DNA from: ZC4RG29 sp036273935
Lineage (GTDB): Bacteria; Bacteroidota; Bacteroidia; Cytophagales; Cyclobacteriaceae
DNA length: 64,000 nt
NCBI GenBank assembly: GCA_036273935.1
Contig: DASUGQ010000228.1
Coordinates: 1 to 64,000, forward strand
Direction: 5' to 3'
In this document: positions 54,941 through 63,269 of the stretch, one piece after another
How the letters are laid out: each line of letters begins with the position of its first letter
Position numbering within the stretch: position 1 is the stretch's first letter
Notes under the pieces: model-generated
Told to the model about the DNA's origin: nothing
Databases searched by the model: none
What the model saw: only the letters and a program-made list of their open reading frames with translations
Translations under genes and position numbers: made by a program

Positions 54941-55930
54941 TTATAAAGTCTGAATCTGTCGGATCATTTGATGGGTAAACCCCCACTCATTATCATACCA
55001 AGCCATAATTTTTACTAAATCATTATCAACGACTCGAGTCATTTGCAAGTCGACAATAGATGCAAAGGTGTTCTGGACAATGTCCGACGAAACCAACGGT
55101 TCATTTGAAACTGATAATACTAGTTTATACCGGCTGGTTTTTGATTCTTCAGATAAGATATTGTTAACTTCCCCGGCAGATGTATTCCTGCTAGCGACAA
55201 AAGTGATATCTGAAATAGAACCGACCTGCACTGGTGTACGAATGGAGATTCCATCAAACCTGCCATTTAATTGAGGCAAGGCTTTGGTTACGGCAATTGC
55301 TGCACCTGTCGAAGATGGAACCAGGTTAACTGCGGCAGCGCGCCCCATTCGTAGATCTCTTCGTGATGGGGCATCTACTAAAGATTGGGACGCCGTATAC
55401 GCATGAACAGTATTTAAAATTGCTTTTTTAATACCTATTCTCCTGTCCATGATCTCTACGATCGGGCCAATGTTGTTGGTTGTACAGCTTGCACATGAAA
55501 ATATCGATGTTTTTCCATCTTGTGTATTTACACCATGCACCACTGTTGGTGTGTTCGCGCTCTTGGAGGGACCAGATAACACCACGGTTTTGGCCCCGGC
55601 ATGAATATGCTTTTCTGCGTCCTCCCGATTTGTAAAAAGTCCAGTACTTTCCACTACTATGTCGATATCGAGCTTCTTCCATGGAAGTTTTTGAGGGTCC
55701 TCTTCGGAATAGAATGCAATCTTCTTTTTTCTCACGAGCAAGCTTTTATCTTGAATGGTTACTTCATTTTCATATACTCCATAAGCACTGTCATACTTAA
55801 GCAAGTAGGCAGCATTTTCAATGCTCATTAAATCATTGATCGCGACAACTTCCAATTCAGGGATATCCAACATCACCTTCAATGCTGCTCTTCCTATTCT
55901 ACCGAAACCGTTAATTGCTATTCTTTTCAT
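54941..55930 (-). CDS. Glyceraldehyde-3-phosphate dehydrogenase (block B)
   Basis: The start MKRIAINGFGRIG at 55930 is chosen by alignment with the block A copy; the frame is open to 55975. The 329-residue enzyme has SCASCTTNN, NTVHAYTASQ, the LRMGRAAAVNLVPSSTGAA segment and WYDNEWGFTHQMI. It shares the Cys before ASCTTN with its paralogue. It starts 35 bp after the UspA stop and is probably in one leftward operon with it. Confidence 0.92.
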   Translation of the reverse strand: MKRIAINGFGRIGRAALKVMLDIPELEVVAINDLMSIENAAYLLKYDSAYGVYENEVTIQDKSLLVRKKKIAFYSEEDPQKLPWKKLDIDIVVESTGLFTNREDAEKHIHAGAKTVVLSGPSKSANTPTVVHGVNTQDGKTSIFSCASCTTNNIGPIVEIMDRRIGIKKAILNTVHAYTASQSLVDAPSRRDLRMGRAAAVNLVPSSTGAAIAVTKALPQLNGRFDGISIRTPVQVGSISDITFVASRNTSAGEVNNILSEESKTSRYKLVLSVSNEPLVSSDIVQNTFASIVDLQMTRVVDNDLVKIMAWYDNEWGFTHQMIRQIQTL

Positions 55931-55964
55931 TTCATTTTCTATTAAACCTTGTTTATCGTACAAT

Positions 55965-56453
55965 TCAATTGTCACTTTTATTTTCCTGGGCTATTTTAAT
56001 GGGAATAATCAATACCGGTTTCAAACTATTGCGCAATACATTTTTTGCTATACTTCCTAATAACAGTTTTTCAAACCCACGCCGGCTATGGGTACCCATA
56101 ACGATTATATCAGCGTTCAATTCCGTTGCAGTCCTTACGATGATTTCGCCACACTCACCATTTTTTACCACAGTTTGTATAGACTCATCACCCAAAAGTT
56201 TTTTCAACTTATCGAGGTATTTATAGGAAGCTGTTTGTAACTGTTCATTAGTATCAGTTTGTATTATATCTATGTCACTAAGATTGTCAAAGCCTATGAT
56301 CGGAGAATACTTGCGGGACGAATAATAAGTGACGTCAGCTACCACGTGCAACAAAATCGTTTGGGCCTTCATGGTCGTTGCTAGTTCGTAGCCAATTTCC
56401 GCAATTCTTGGTGCAGTTGGGCTATAGTCCAATGCAATTAATATGACTTTCAT
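55965..56453 (-). CDS. Universal stress protein (UspA family)
   Basis: The 162-residue protein begins MKVILIALDYSPTAPRIAEI and ends with the ATP-binding motif GTHSRRGFEKLLLGSIAKNV followed by KPVLIIPI. Binding of ATP is likely from the G-2X-G-9X-G(S/T) pattern. Usp proteins of this type are raised in dormancy and low oxygen. It is present only in block B, between GAPDH and DUF488. Confidence 0.88.
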   Translation of the reverse strand: MKVILIALDYSPTAPRIAEIGYELATTMKAQTILLHVVADVTYYSSRKYSPIIGFDNLSDIDIIQTDTNEQLQTASYKYLDKLKKLLGDESIQTVVKNGECGEIIVRTATELNADIIVMGTHSRRGFEKLLLGSIAKNVLRNSLKPVLIIPIKIAQENKSDN

Positions 56454-56462
56454 AATCCCAAT

Positions 56463-56813
56463 TCAGGTGTTATCTGATAAATACTTTTTAAGAACGAGTG
56501 CCTCGTTGTGCTCTTCATCCTTCGCACCGTAAAGCAAAGTTACCGTCCCCTGTTTCGCCTGTTCTTTCAATACTAAAGTTTGTTCTTTGTTTCTTTTGAG
56601 TTCCATAAGATAACGTCTCATGAATGGTTTCCACTTATTTGGATCATGATCAAACCATTTTCGGAGCTCTGTACTGGGTGCAATATTTTTCAACCATATG
56701 TCAATCGCAGCTTTTTCTTTTGTCAGACCGCGTGGCCAGAGCCTATCCACAAGAACGCGTATGCCATCTTCTCTACATGGTTTCTCATATACTCGTTTGA
56801 TTTTGATTTTCAT
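56463..56813 (-). CDS. DUF488 family protein (block B)
   Basis: The 116-residue protein has RVYEKPCREDGIRVLVDRLW, PRGLTKEKA, WFDHDPNKW and LLYGAKDEEHNEALVLKKY. It lies 9 bp upstream of the UspA gene. The function of the family is unknown; three members in 64 kb suggest a shared stress role in this strain. Confidence 0.85.
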   Translation of the reverse strand: MKIKIKRVYEKPCREDGIRVLVDRLWPRGLTKEKAAIDIWLKNIAPSTELRKWFDHDPNKWKPFMRRYLMELKRNKEQTLVLKEQAKQGTVTLLYGAKDEEHNEALVLKKYLSDNT

Positions 56814-56976
56814 TTTGTGAATTTATATCGTATTTCTTTTGAAATAGCCTCAAGAGATCATTCAAACCAAAGACTTAGCTTATGGGTTTTGAAAGAGGCA
56901 AACCTTTACTTTCGCCATTTTTCTCATTCTTTATATGTAAGGCAATGCGCCAGCCATCTCACCGACTATATTTATT

Positions 56977-57642
56977 CTAAAACTTCTCTTTGATGATTGA
57001 CTCTATTTCTACACCGAGATTACCTAACTGCTGTTCTATACTCAGCATCATTGGATCTGGACCGCATAAATAAATCTTCTTATTGAAGTCCGCCAAATTA
57101 CTCCTGAGAAATTCCTCTGTGATATGTCCATAAGCATACCCATCCGCTTTATCCCTTGACAAAATATTGATGAAATTATTCCTCAGTAATTCTTTAAATT
57201 CCCCTTCCAGTATGATATCATCTCTTGTTTTATTGGCGAAGATCAGTTTGTTGTTACCGATCTCATTCTTTGAGTCAAGGAATCGCAAGATCGAAATGAA
57301 TGGTGTAACGCCTGCCCCACCTGCAATAAAGACACCCTCTCCTTCATAATGGATTGCTCCGAACACATCATGTAAAATTAATTCTTCCCCTATTTGAAGC
57401 TGCAAAAGTTGGTTCGTTACGCCATGGTGCGCAGGATACGTTTTAATTGCAAACTCGAGATAATCGTTCTCCGGTAGACACGTAAATGTAAAAGGTCTCC
57501 GTTTGTTTTTCCATTTGACTTTGTTGATAGAAATCTCTGTGGCCTGCCCAGGCGCAAAGCTGTACGTCGAAGGTTTTTCGGTTATAATTTTGAGAACGTC
57601 ATGGGTGAGGTGGTCAATAGATTTTATTTTTACCGTGTTCAT
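56977..57642 (-). CDS. FAD/NAD(P) flavodoxin-reductase-like protein (block B)
   Basis: The 221-residue protein matches the block A copy: RPFTFTCLPENDYLEF for FAD, GVFIAGGAGVTPFISILRF for NAD(P) and YLCGPDPMMLSIEQQL. The start MNTVKIKSIDHL lacks one of the two alternative Met codons of block A. The electron partner is unknown. It follows the phosphoribosyltransferase gene by 24 bp. Confidence 0.82.
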   Translation of the reverse strand: MNTVKIKSIDHLTHDVLKIITEKPSTYSFAPGQATEISINKVKWKNKRRPFTFTCLPENDYLEFAIKTYPAHHGVTNQLLQLQIGEELILHDVFGAIHYEGEGVFIAGGAGVTPFISILRFLDSKNEIGNNKLIFANKTRDDIILEGEFKELLRNNFINILSRDKADGYAYGHITEEFLRSNLADFNKKIYLCGPDPMMLSIEQQLGNLGVEIESIIKEKF

Positions 57643-57666
57643 TATGTATAAAACATTAGTGCCAGG

Positions 57667-58335
57667 TCAACTAGTTGTGATCTGATAGTTGCTTCCCGTT
57701 ATCTCTTTGATCGATAAGTTCATCAATCGCCTTACCTCTTCATCAGCAACGGCATCAAAATCAAGGTAAGATCCATTGATCGAATCCTTAGAAACAATAT
57801 GAAGGAATACTACTGAATCGGCTTCTTCCGCAACTCCCTGAGCGGCGAAGTAGCTTGCGACGGGTGCGGCAACAATTATTTCGTTAGGTTGCTGTTTCCG
57901 AATCGCTCTTAAACAACTGAGAATTTCATCATTGGTTTGTAAGCAATCATCGACAAAAATTATTGTGCTGTTCTTAAACCCGGAGGAAATTGCGCTGTAG
58001 GCGTTGGGATATCTGGAGAACAGTTTTGATCTTATCGCTCGTGTCCGACGGGAAATGAAATCTTGGGATATATCCCGCTCCAGGCCGTCAGTTGTACAGT
58101 CAAAGCCGACTACGCCAATTGATTCTCTTGAATCATTTGGATCTTTGATCCTTTCACTGGGAATGAAGATCAACCCAGCGTTTAGTCTTTTGGCAACATG
58201 GTCTGCTATTGCCACTCCACCATTCGAAGTAGCTATGATGCAGCAATTCATATTTTTATAATTGCCGAGTCTAGAAATGAGCTGTCGAGCCGCATCATCT
58301 CTGTTGACAAAAAGAATTGAGCTTTGGTGTACCAT
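57667..58335 (-). CDS. Phosphoribosyltransferase-like protein (block B)
   Basis: The start MVHQSS at 58335 is chosen by alignment; the frame is open to 58383. Motifs: IIATSNGGVAIADHVAKRL, PSERIKDPNDS and the altered PRPP loop IIFVDDCLQTNDEI, which lacks the usual small residues as in block A. Two copies keep the same altered loop, so it is probably functional in its own way. It heads the leftward operon below the sigma-54 type promoter at 58771. Confidence 0.75.
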   Translation of the reverse strand: MVHQSSILFVNRDDAARQLISRLGNYKNMNCCIIATSNGGVAIADHVAKRLNAGLIFIPSERIKDPNDSRESIGVVGFDCTTDGLERDISQDFISRRTRAIRSKLFSRYPNAYSAISSGFKNSTIIFVDDCLQTNDEILSCLRAIRKQQPNEIIVAAPVASYFAAQGVAEEADSVVFLHIVSKDSINGSYLDFDAVADEEVRRLMNLSIKEITGSNYQITTS

Positions 58336-58550
58336 ACAAATAATATTTATTCTATTTACATGAGTATCAATAAAAATGACCAAATGACCGCGGTGTCAGT
58401 AAGGTTTACCTATTCAGCCATTCCACATTCCGAAAAAATTACGTAGTTGTAATTTCAATCTTTGATTCTTTTCTCTTTCAGCCTAGTAATTGTTGCTTCA
58501 GAACCAAGCCGCTTTTTGAAATTGCATCTTCCATTATGAATAGTAGTCAC

Positions 58551-58740
58551 CTACAGCCTCAGTCTGGTACGTAACCCATAAATTTCAAATTGTCCACCAG
58601 GCCCCTTCCATGATACAATATCTCCAGCCCGCTTTCCGAACAATCCCGATTATTGAGAATACTGAATTCTATCTTTCCCGATAGTTGCCATCCTCGCCTT
58701 TGTCGAAGCAGATTTAATCTGGTCAATAAGCGTTCGATAA
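58551..58740 (-). pseudogene. GreA/GreB-family relic
   Basis: The minus strand reads IIERLIDQIKSASTKARMAT, then in shifted frames GKIEFSIL and GKRAGDIVSWKGPGGQFEIY before a stop at 58551. It is the coiled-coil and C-terminal end of a GreA-like protein with at least two frame changes. It occupies the promoter-proximal place that the hpf relic holds in block A. Confidence 0.6.
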
Positions 58741-58770
58741 TATTAAAAGCAATTCATTACGAAGGTACAT

Positions 58771-58787
58771 TGCAGTATCTGTGCCAG
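58771..58787 (-). promoter_or_regulatory. Sigma-54 type promoter, block B
   Basis: The minus strand reads TGGCACAGATACTGCA: TGGCAC at -24, GG-N10-GC, TGCA at -12. The core is also a perfect palindrome TATCTG-TGC-CAGATA (58776-58790). It points to the greA relic and the phosphoribosyltransferase operon. The leader would be about 420 nt. Confidence 0.75.
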
Positions 58788-58846
58788 ATAACAATGTCTT
58801 TACGGCGAAGGAACCGAACTTATATAAGCGTTCGGTGGTTCGACAA

Positions 58847-58859
58847 TACCCGGTGGGTA
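58847..58859. promoter_or_regulatory. Palindromic upstream activator site, block B
   Basis: TACCC-GGT-GGGTA lies 71 bp from the palindromic core of the promoter at 58776. The right arm continues GAATC as in block A; the left arm has diverged (GACAA). Confidence 0.6.
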
Positions 58860-58897
58860 GAATCTCCTCAATGTAAAAGACTATAAAGAAACTGAAT

Positions 58898-59092
58898 TTA
58901 AGCTAGCGCAAGAGTCAATATTGCAGTCCCCTCCTTGGTGCAGTCTTGAAACCGGGGTAACTCCTGAAAGATCAAGGTACCGTTACCATTCTTGATGGCG
59001 CCCCTCCATCTCGCTTTAGTCTTTCTCTTTGTGATAATAGTATGTTTTAATGATTCGATAATTATTGATTTTGAGACGTAGTACGGGACCAT
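58898..59092 (-). pseudogene. OsmC N-terminal-like fragment
   Basis: The 64-codon frame contains KRKTKARWRGAIKNGNGTLI, like the start of OsmC peroxiredoxins, and ends ILTLALA where OsmC would have the GCFSMALA active-site helix. The Cys and the rest are missing. The match is short, so it may be a relic or chance. Confidence 0.3.
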
Positions 59093-59264
59093 TTATAAAA
59101 ACAGCTGGCATTCCGGCCTCCATTTAAGATTGAATAAATTCTAACTCTTATTTCCTTAAAATGGGGGTTGCATTTAAGAAAAAGAAATTAAAAGTGACAG
59201 ACTCCGACGGCAATGGAATCCCGCCAACTAAGCCGTGAGGTCAAACGACAAGTGATGACCATGT

Positions 59265-60539
59265 TTAAAATGTTAAGGCTTCCGGCCGCCACTTTCTGGT
59301 TGTGTGATTCAGGCCAAAGATGTCAATATGTTCTTTTAACTCAACCTTCACATCATTTAATTTTTCAATTTGCTGGACAAGATCGGAAAGAACATTCATG
59401 TAGTTCATAAATGCGTCGTAGGGCGAGCTATACGGACTGAAATAATTACGTACAACTCCATCATCTTCGTTTTTTGTTGACATGTAGTAAAAATGATCGC
59501 TGCTTTGCAAATATCGCCAGGTGTTTAACAGGACCCGATTTCCAATATTTTTTATGGATCCTTCCATTTCGCTAAGTGTTCTGAAGGCGTCTTGTTGCAT
59601 ATCATTGCCCACCCATGCCGATAGGTCGCGTTCGTGGTCGGTCCATGAAATGTAGCTTGGGACCGTAAGTGTGTCGAGAGGTCGAATCAGTTCAATTGCC
59701 TCAGAAGGCGTTATCATACTAAAGCGTTTGTGCTGCGCTATCGCGGAAAGCACATCTTCCAAGAACTTAAGGATTCCGGTGGTAGCCTTTTGATGTTCGC
59801 CAAACGTAGCGTAATCCATGCCCAGGGTGATGAGGCTTTGCTCTTTTGGAACCTGCTCTAGCCACTCAATATATTTTTCAGCCGTTAGGTGCCTGTCTTC
59901 TTGTAAGAAGCGATAGGCAATAGCATCACTGAGCTCAGAATTCCTTAAAAAGATTCTTAGACCTCTTTCAGGATGCCGGTAGAGATGATTCTGGCGGCGT
60001 TCAGCTATCTTGTTGATACCATCGGTAAACGTCCCTTTAAATCCCAACGCCTCAACTTGGCGACCGATGTCATCGGAATAGATCAAGTCTGTGTTGCGAA
60101 ACACCACAGGGCGTACACCGAAAAGTTCATCCATTTTTCTTGAATGCATATGCACTTGTTCGCCAAATTCCTCGTGACTGACCAAATAAGCCAGGGAATG
60201 GTAGTAAGTCTCACCTAAGAATTCGACTGATCCTGAAGTGGCCAACATACGGAAACTTTCAACTACATCAGGAGTGAACCTTTCAAATTGTTTTAAGGCG
60301 GCTCCCGAAATTGAAAATGTAACTCTTATTTGAGGGTATTTATTGATCAACTTCAATAGTAATAAATTAGTTGGCAAGTAACAGTTTTCAGCCACGCGTT
60401 GCATGATCTGTTCATTTGTGGCATCGTCGAAATAATCTCTCCCCGAACCAATGTCGAAAAAACTGAATTTACCCAGGCGTCTGGGTTGATGCACTTGAAA
60501 ATATAAATTAAGAAATTGCTGCTCGGGTTTGAAGTTCAT
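59265..60539 (-). CDS. GH57 family glycoside hydrolase
   Basis: The 424-residue enzyme has the GH57 order: LNLYFQVHQPRRLGKF (His-Gln-Pro), VEFLGETYYHSLA, a central VVFRNTDLIYSDDIGR and LITLGMDYATFGEHQ with the acid Asp region. GH57 members are cytosolic alpha-amylases or glycogen-acting enzymes in this kind of setting. It follows the GT4 gene with a 32-bp overlap, so synthesis and trimming of an alpha-glucan are probably linked. Confidence 0.85.
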   Translation of the reverse strand: MNFKPEQQFLNLYFQVHQPRRLGKFSFFDIGSGRDYFDDATNEQIMQRVAENCYLPTNLLLLKLINKYPQIRVTFSISGAALKQFERFTPDVVESFRMLATSGSVEFLGETYYHSLAYLVSHEEFGEQVHMHSRKMDELFGVRPVVFRNTDLIYSDDIGRQVEALGFKGTFTDGINKIAERRQNHLYRHPERGLRIFLRNSELSDAIAYRFLQEDRHLTAEKYIEWLEQVPKEQSLITLGMDYATFGEHQKATTGILKFLEDVLSAIAQHKRFSMITPSEAIELIRPLDTLTVPSYISWTDHERDLSAWVGNDMQQDAFRTLSEMEGSIKNIGNRVLLNTWRYLQSSDHFYYMSTKNEDDGVVRNYFSPYSSPYDAFMNYMNVLSDLVQQIEKLNDVKVELKEHIDIFGLNHTTRKWRPEALTF

Positions 60540-61866
60540 GATATATAGTGTTTACTTTTTTTGCTGCGTTGCGCCAGGTTAGTTGCTTCACTTGGCGTCT
60601 GCCTTCTTTCTTAAGAGTTTTAGTCAAACTCTTATAATTCAAAACTGTGGTAATGGCGTTAGCCAATTCACCCACATCCCAAGAATCAATTTTTATTGCA
60701 TGGGGCATTACTTCGCCAACGCCGGATTGATTCGAGATTATCACCGGCACGCCTGCCTGGATGGCTTCCAGCGCGGCGATGCCGAACGGCTCTGATACGG
60801 AGGGCATAACATACAATTCACTGATAGCCCAAAGACGATCAACATCTGCCTCATTCAAAAAGCCAGCAAAATGAAAATGCGATGAAATTCTTAATTGCGC
60901 TGCCCGTTCTATCATCCTCGGAAGCAAATCGCCCGTGCCCGCCATCGCAAACTGAGCGTTCGGAAATTTTTCAAGCACTTTGGCCGCCGCATCAATAAAG
61001 TACTTAGGTCCTTTCTGATGTGTGATCCTCCCTAAAAATGTAACCACCTTTTTGCCAAAAGGTGATGCAGACATAGTGCTGCTATCTCTGTTCGTAAGCA
61101 CACCATTATGTATTACGGTTATTTTGTCCTCCTGTATTCCATAACGGGTAACCAAAATATTTTTTGTCCGATGGCTTACGGCAATCACCCGGTTCGCGTG
61201 TTCCATTCCTTCGCGTTCTATTAGATATACGTGAGGATCTATGTTTTCACCTGCGCGGTCATATTCTGTGGCATGTATATGGACAACTAATGGTTTTTGG
61301 CTAACGTTTTTGGCGGCAATCCCCGCCGGAAACGTGACCCAATCGTGCGCATGAATCACATCAAATGAGCATCGCTTGGCAATTTCTCCGGCTACTTCTG
61401 CATATCGAATTACCTCTTCAGGCAAATTCGGTCCATACACTCCTGAAAACGAATAACGCAATCCGTTCCTTTCATGTCTAATTTCTAGTATAGTATCGTT
61501 GAAAGAATCACGACCGTCATTCTCGGCCGGATTTTCTGGGCAGTTAACCTCGAAGGGACTAGTGGGATACAATGAAAGTGGAGAAGAAATCGTTCGGGCA
61601 ATAGACGTTTCCTGCCGTAAGCCATTTTGTGACTTAGATTTAACACGGTCTGGTTGATCGTTTTTTTTTCCTACTTTTATTGGAACTCCTACGTCACTGG
61701 CGTTGATAATAGTCGCATCTCCGGTCTCATCCCCACTTGCTTTGGGCATAACAAACAGGACTTGTGTTTTCTCTTTAGTTAACGATCGTATGAGGCCGAA
61801 ACATGCAATGCCTAACCCCCCGGAAATATGTGGCGGGAATTCCCAGCCAAACATTAAGACTTTCAT
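60508..61866 (-). CDS. GT4 glycosyltransferase, glycogen-synthase-like
   Basis: The start MKVLMFGWEFPPHISGGLG at 61866 fits the family; the frame is open to 61932. The 452-residue GT-B protein has HAHDWVTFPAGIAAKN, FLGRITHQKGPKYFIDAA and the C-terminal PSVSEPFGIAALEAIQAG. It should add glucose from a nucleotide sugar, possibly to glycogen, with the GH57 enzyme downstream. A small relic of the same gene is kept in block A at 14505. Confidence 0.85.
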   Translation of the reverse strand: MKVLMFGWEFPPHISGGLGIACFGLIRSLTKEKTQVLFVMPKASGDETGDATIINASDVGVPIKVGKKNDQPDRVKSKSQNGLRQETSIARTISSPLSLYPTSPFEVNCPENPAENDGRDSFNDTILEIRHERNGLRYSFSGVYGPNLPEEVIRYAEVAGEIAKRCSFDVIHAHDWVTFPAGIAAKNVSQKPLVVHIHATEYDRAGENIDPHVYLIEREGMEHANRVIAVSHRTKNILVTRYGIQEDKITVIHNGVLTNRDSSTMSASPFGKKVVTFLGRITHQKGPKYFIDAAAKVLEKFPNAQFAMAGTGDLLPRMIERAAQLRISSHFHFAGFLNEADVDRLWAISELYVMPSVSEPFGIAALEAIQAGVPVIISNQSGVGEVMPHAIKIDSWDVGELANAITTVLNYKSLTKTLKKEGRRQVKQLTWRNAAKKVNTIYHELQTRAAIS

Positions 61867-62010
61867 ATGCGATGTGTTTAGTTCCTCCTCAAACTTTTTC
61901 TCAAATACCAATAGCCCTTTGCTGTAATTCAATCAGGTTAACAGCAGTTGATAATCGCCAACACCAATTGGAATGTTTTCATATACAGTTAATTTTTTAC
62001 GAACGTGGCT

Positions 62011-62027
62011 TGCAGTATCTGTGCCAA
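62011..62027 (-). promoter_or_regulatory. Sigma-54 type promoter for the GT4-GH57 unit
   Basis: The minus strand reads TTGGCACAGATACTGCA with GG-N10-GC, identical in the core to the block B site. The start codon of GT4 is about 145 bp downstream. The left half of the TATCTG-TGC-CAGATA palindrome is kept, the right half changed (CAAAATA). Confidence 0.75.
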
Positions 62028-62085
62028 AATAAAGCACCAGTCGAGGGACTAGGCTATCCACCCATCACTTTTCTGCGGAGAGAAA

Positions 62086-62100
62086 TTACCCGATGGGTAA
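62086..62100. promoter_or_regulatory. Palindromic upstream activator site for the GT4 unit
   Basis: TTACCC-GAT-GGGTAA, a perfect 6-bp inverted repeat, stands at the same 71-bp distance from the promoter core as in the two related regions. Confidence 0.6.
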
Positions 62101-62462
62101 ATCCTACTCCCATTGCTGTCATCAGGACGTTTTTAGCTTTGTGTACTTATGAAAAGTATGAAATTGAATCTAACTTAATGAACGTCTGACCGAATTATAG
62201 TGCCTTTTATGAACGGTCCAAAATTACATGGGAAGAGGACAATGTGTCTCCAAGGCCTCTCGTGTAAATCACACATTCTCACCGGTCGGCGAAAAGGAAA
62301 TTAATTAAAGTAGTGGCGAGGACATTGTCACTCTTTATTAGGAGAGCATCGATTGAAGAGGGTAAGACAAAAGTATAAATGCAATGCAGCATGCAGACTC
62401 GCGGATCAAAAAGAACCTTAAAGTAAATGTTCACATTGTTGCCACCACTTCGGGAAGGAGGC

Positions 62463-62612
62463 AACTCCGTGACAAAATCAAAAAATATAAGTCCTAAACT
62501 ACACTGGGAAGAAAGATACCACCTGAACAGATTCTCTCCATAGAGTTAAGGAATATTCTTTTTAATCAGACCAATTTCAGTTAGTTATAATGGTATGCAT
62601 TTTGGATGGAAT
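62463..62612. repeat. Intergenic repeat element, copy 3
   Basis: AACTCCGTGACAAAATC, AAAAAATATAAG and ATTCTCTCCATAG match copies 1 and 2. TAATGGTATGCATTTTGGAT (62588 on) matches the end of copy 1. The element precedes the AhpD-like and transaldolase genes. The TGGTATGCATTTTGGA part has GG-N10-GG, close to but not a sigma-54 site. Confidence 0.6.
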
Positions 62613-62784
62613 CGGTAAAACGTATTGTTACGTCATCGCCAGGAAATTTAAGAATATCTATATGACATTGATTGTATTCACACTTGTGAATACGCGTAGA
62701 GCAAGGCTGTTAATGAATGCTGCGGTATGTCATTTCATCAATTTTGATAAAGATAGAGTCAATTTTTAACCAACAACAAGTGGC

Positions 62785-63120
62785 ATGGAAAACAATCAGC
62801 TGTATCCGAAAGCAACGAGGGAAATTGCCGAAAAAAAAGCAGCGCTCGCTCCTGACAGCATTGAGGCTTGGCGCAATTTCAGCAAAATAGTTTTCAAAGA
62901 TGGGGTACTTCCAGAGAAGACGAAACACTTATTGCCGTGGCAGTGGCTCATGTTACGGCAATGTCCGTATTGCATTCGTAGCCATACCGCCCAAGCCATT
63001 AAAAAAGGGGCCGACAAAGAAGAGATTATGGAGGCTATTTGGGTGGCCACTGAAATGCGAGCAGGCGCGGCGTATGCGCACGCCTCCATTGCGATAGATG
63101 AAATGGAGAATGCTAAATAG
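62785..63120 (+). CDS. Carboxymuconolactone decarboxylase/AhpD-like protein
   Basis: The 111-residue protein carries the redox pair Cys60-Cys63 in QCPYCIRSHTAQAIKKGADK and the helix EEIMEAIWVATEMRAGAAYA. Relatives reduce peroxides or serve as thiol partners. Residues 49-58 (LLPWQWLMLR) are not family-like; another frame of the same DNA gives LIAVAVAHVT, the expected helix. Two compensating indels near 62927 and 62957 explain this. It precedes the second transaldolase gene. Confidence 0.75.
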   Translation: MENNQLYPKATREIAEKKAALAPDSIEAWRNFSKIVFKDGVLPEKTKHLLPWQWLMLRQCPYCIRSHTAQAIKKGADKEEIMEAIWVATEMRAGAAYAHASIAIDEMENAK

Positions 63121-63269
63121 GCAAGTGATTGAGGCGCCGATTTGATTAATGTTTAACGCTCTCCATTTAATCTTTTCAATTGTTTGTATAAAGATTATAA
63201 AATCACGATAGACATCTGAGTTGACACAAAAAAATAAACATCGAAAGGACAAACAGACGTAATTGTAAT

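Noticed and set aside
57655..57675. TGGCACTAATG on the minus strand before the block B flavin reductase
   Set aside because: No GC at -12 and too close to the start codon for a sigma-54 promoter.
59161..59238. 25-codon ORF MGVAFKKKKLKVTDSDGNG
   Set aside because: Plausible composition but too short to support and no neighbour in the same direction.
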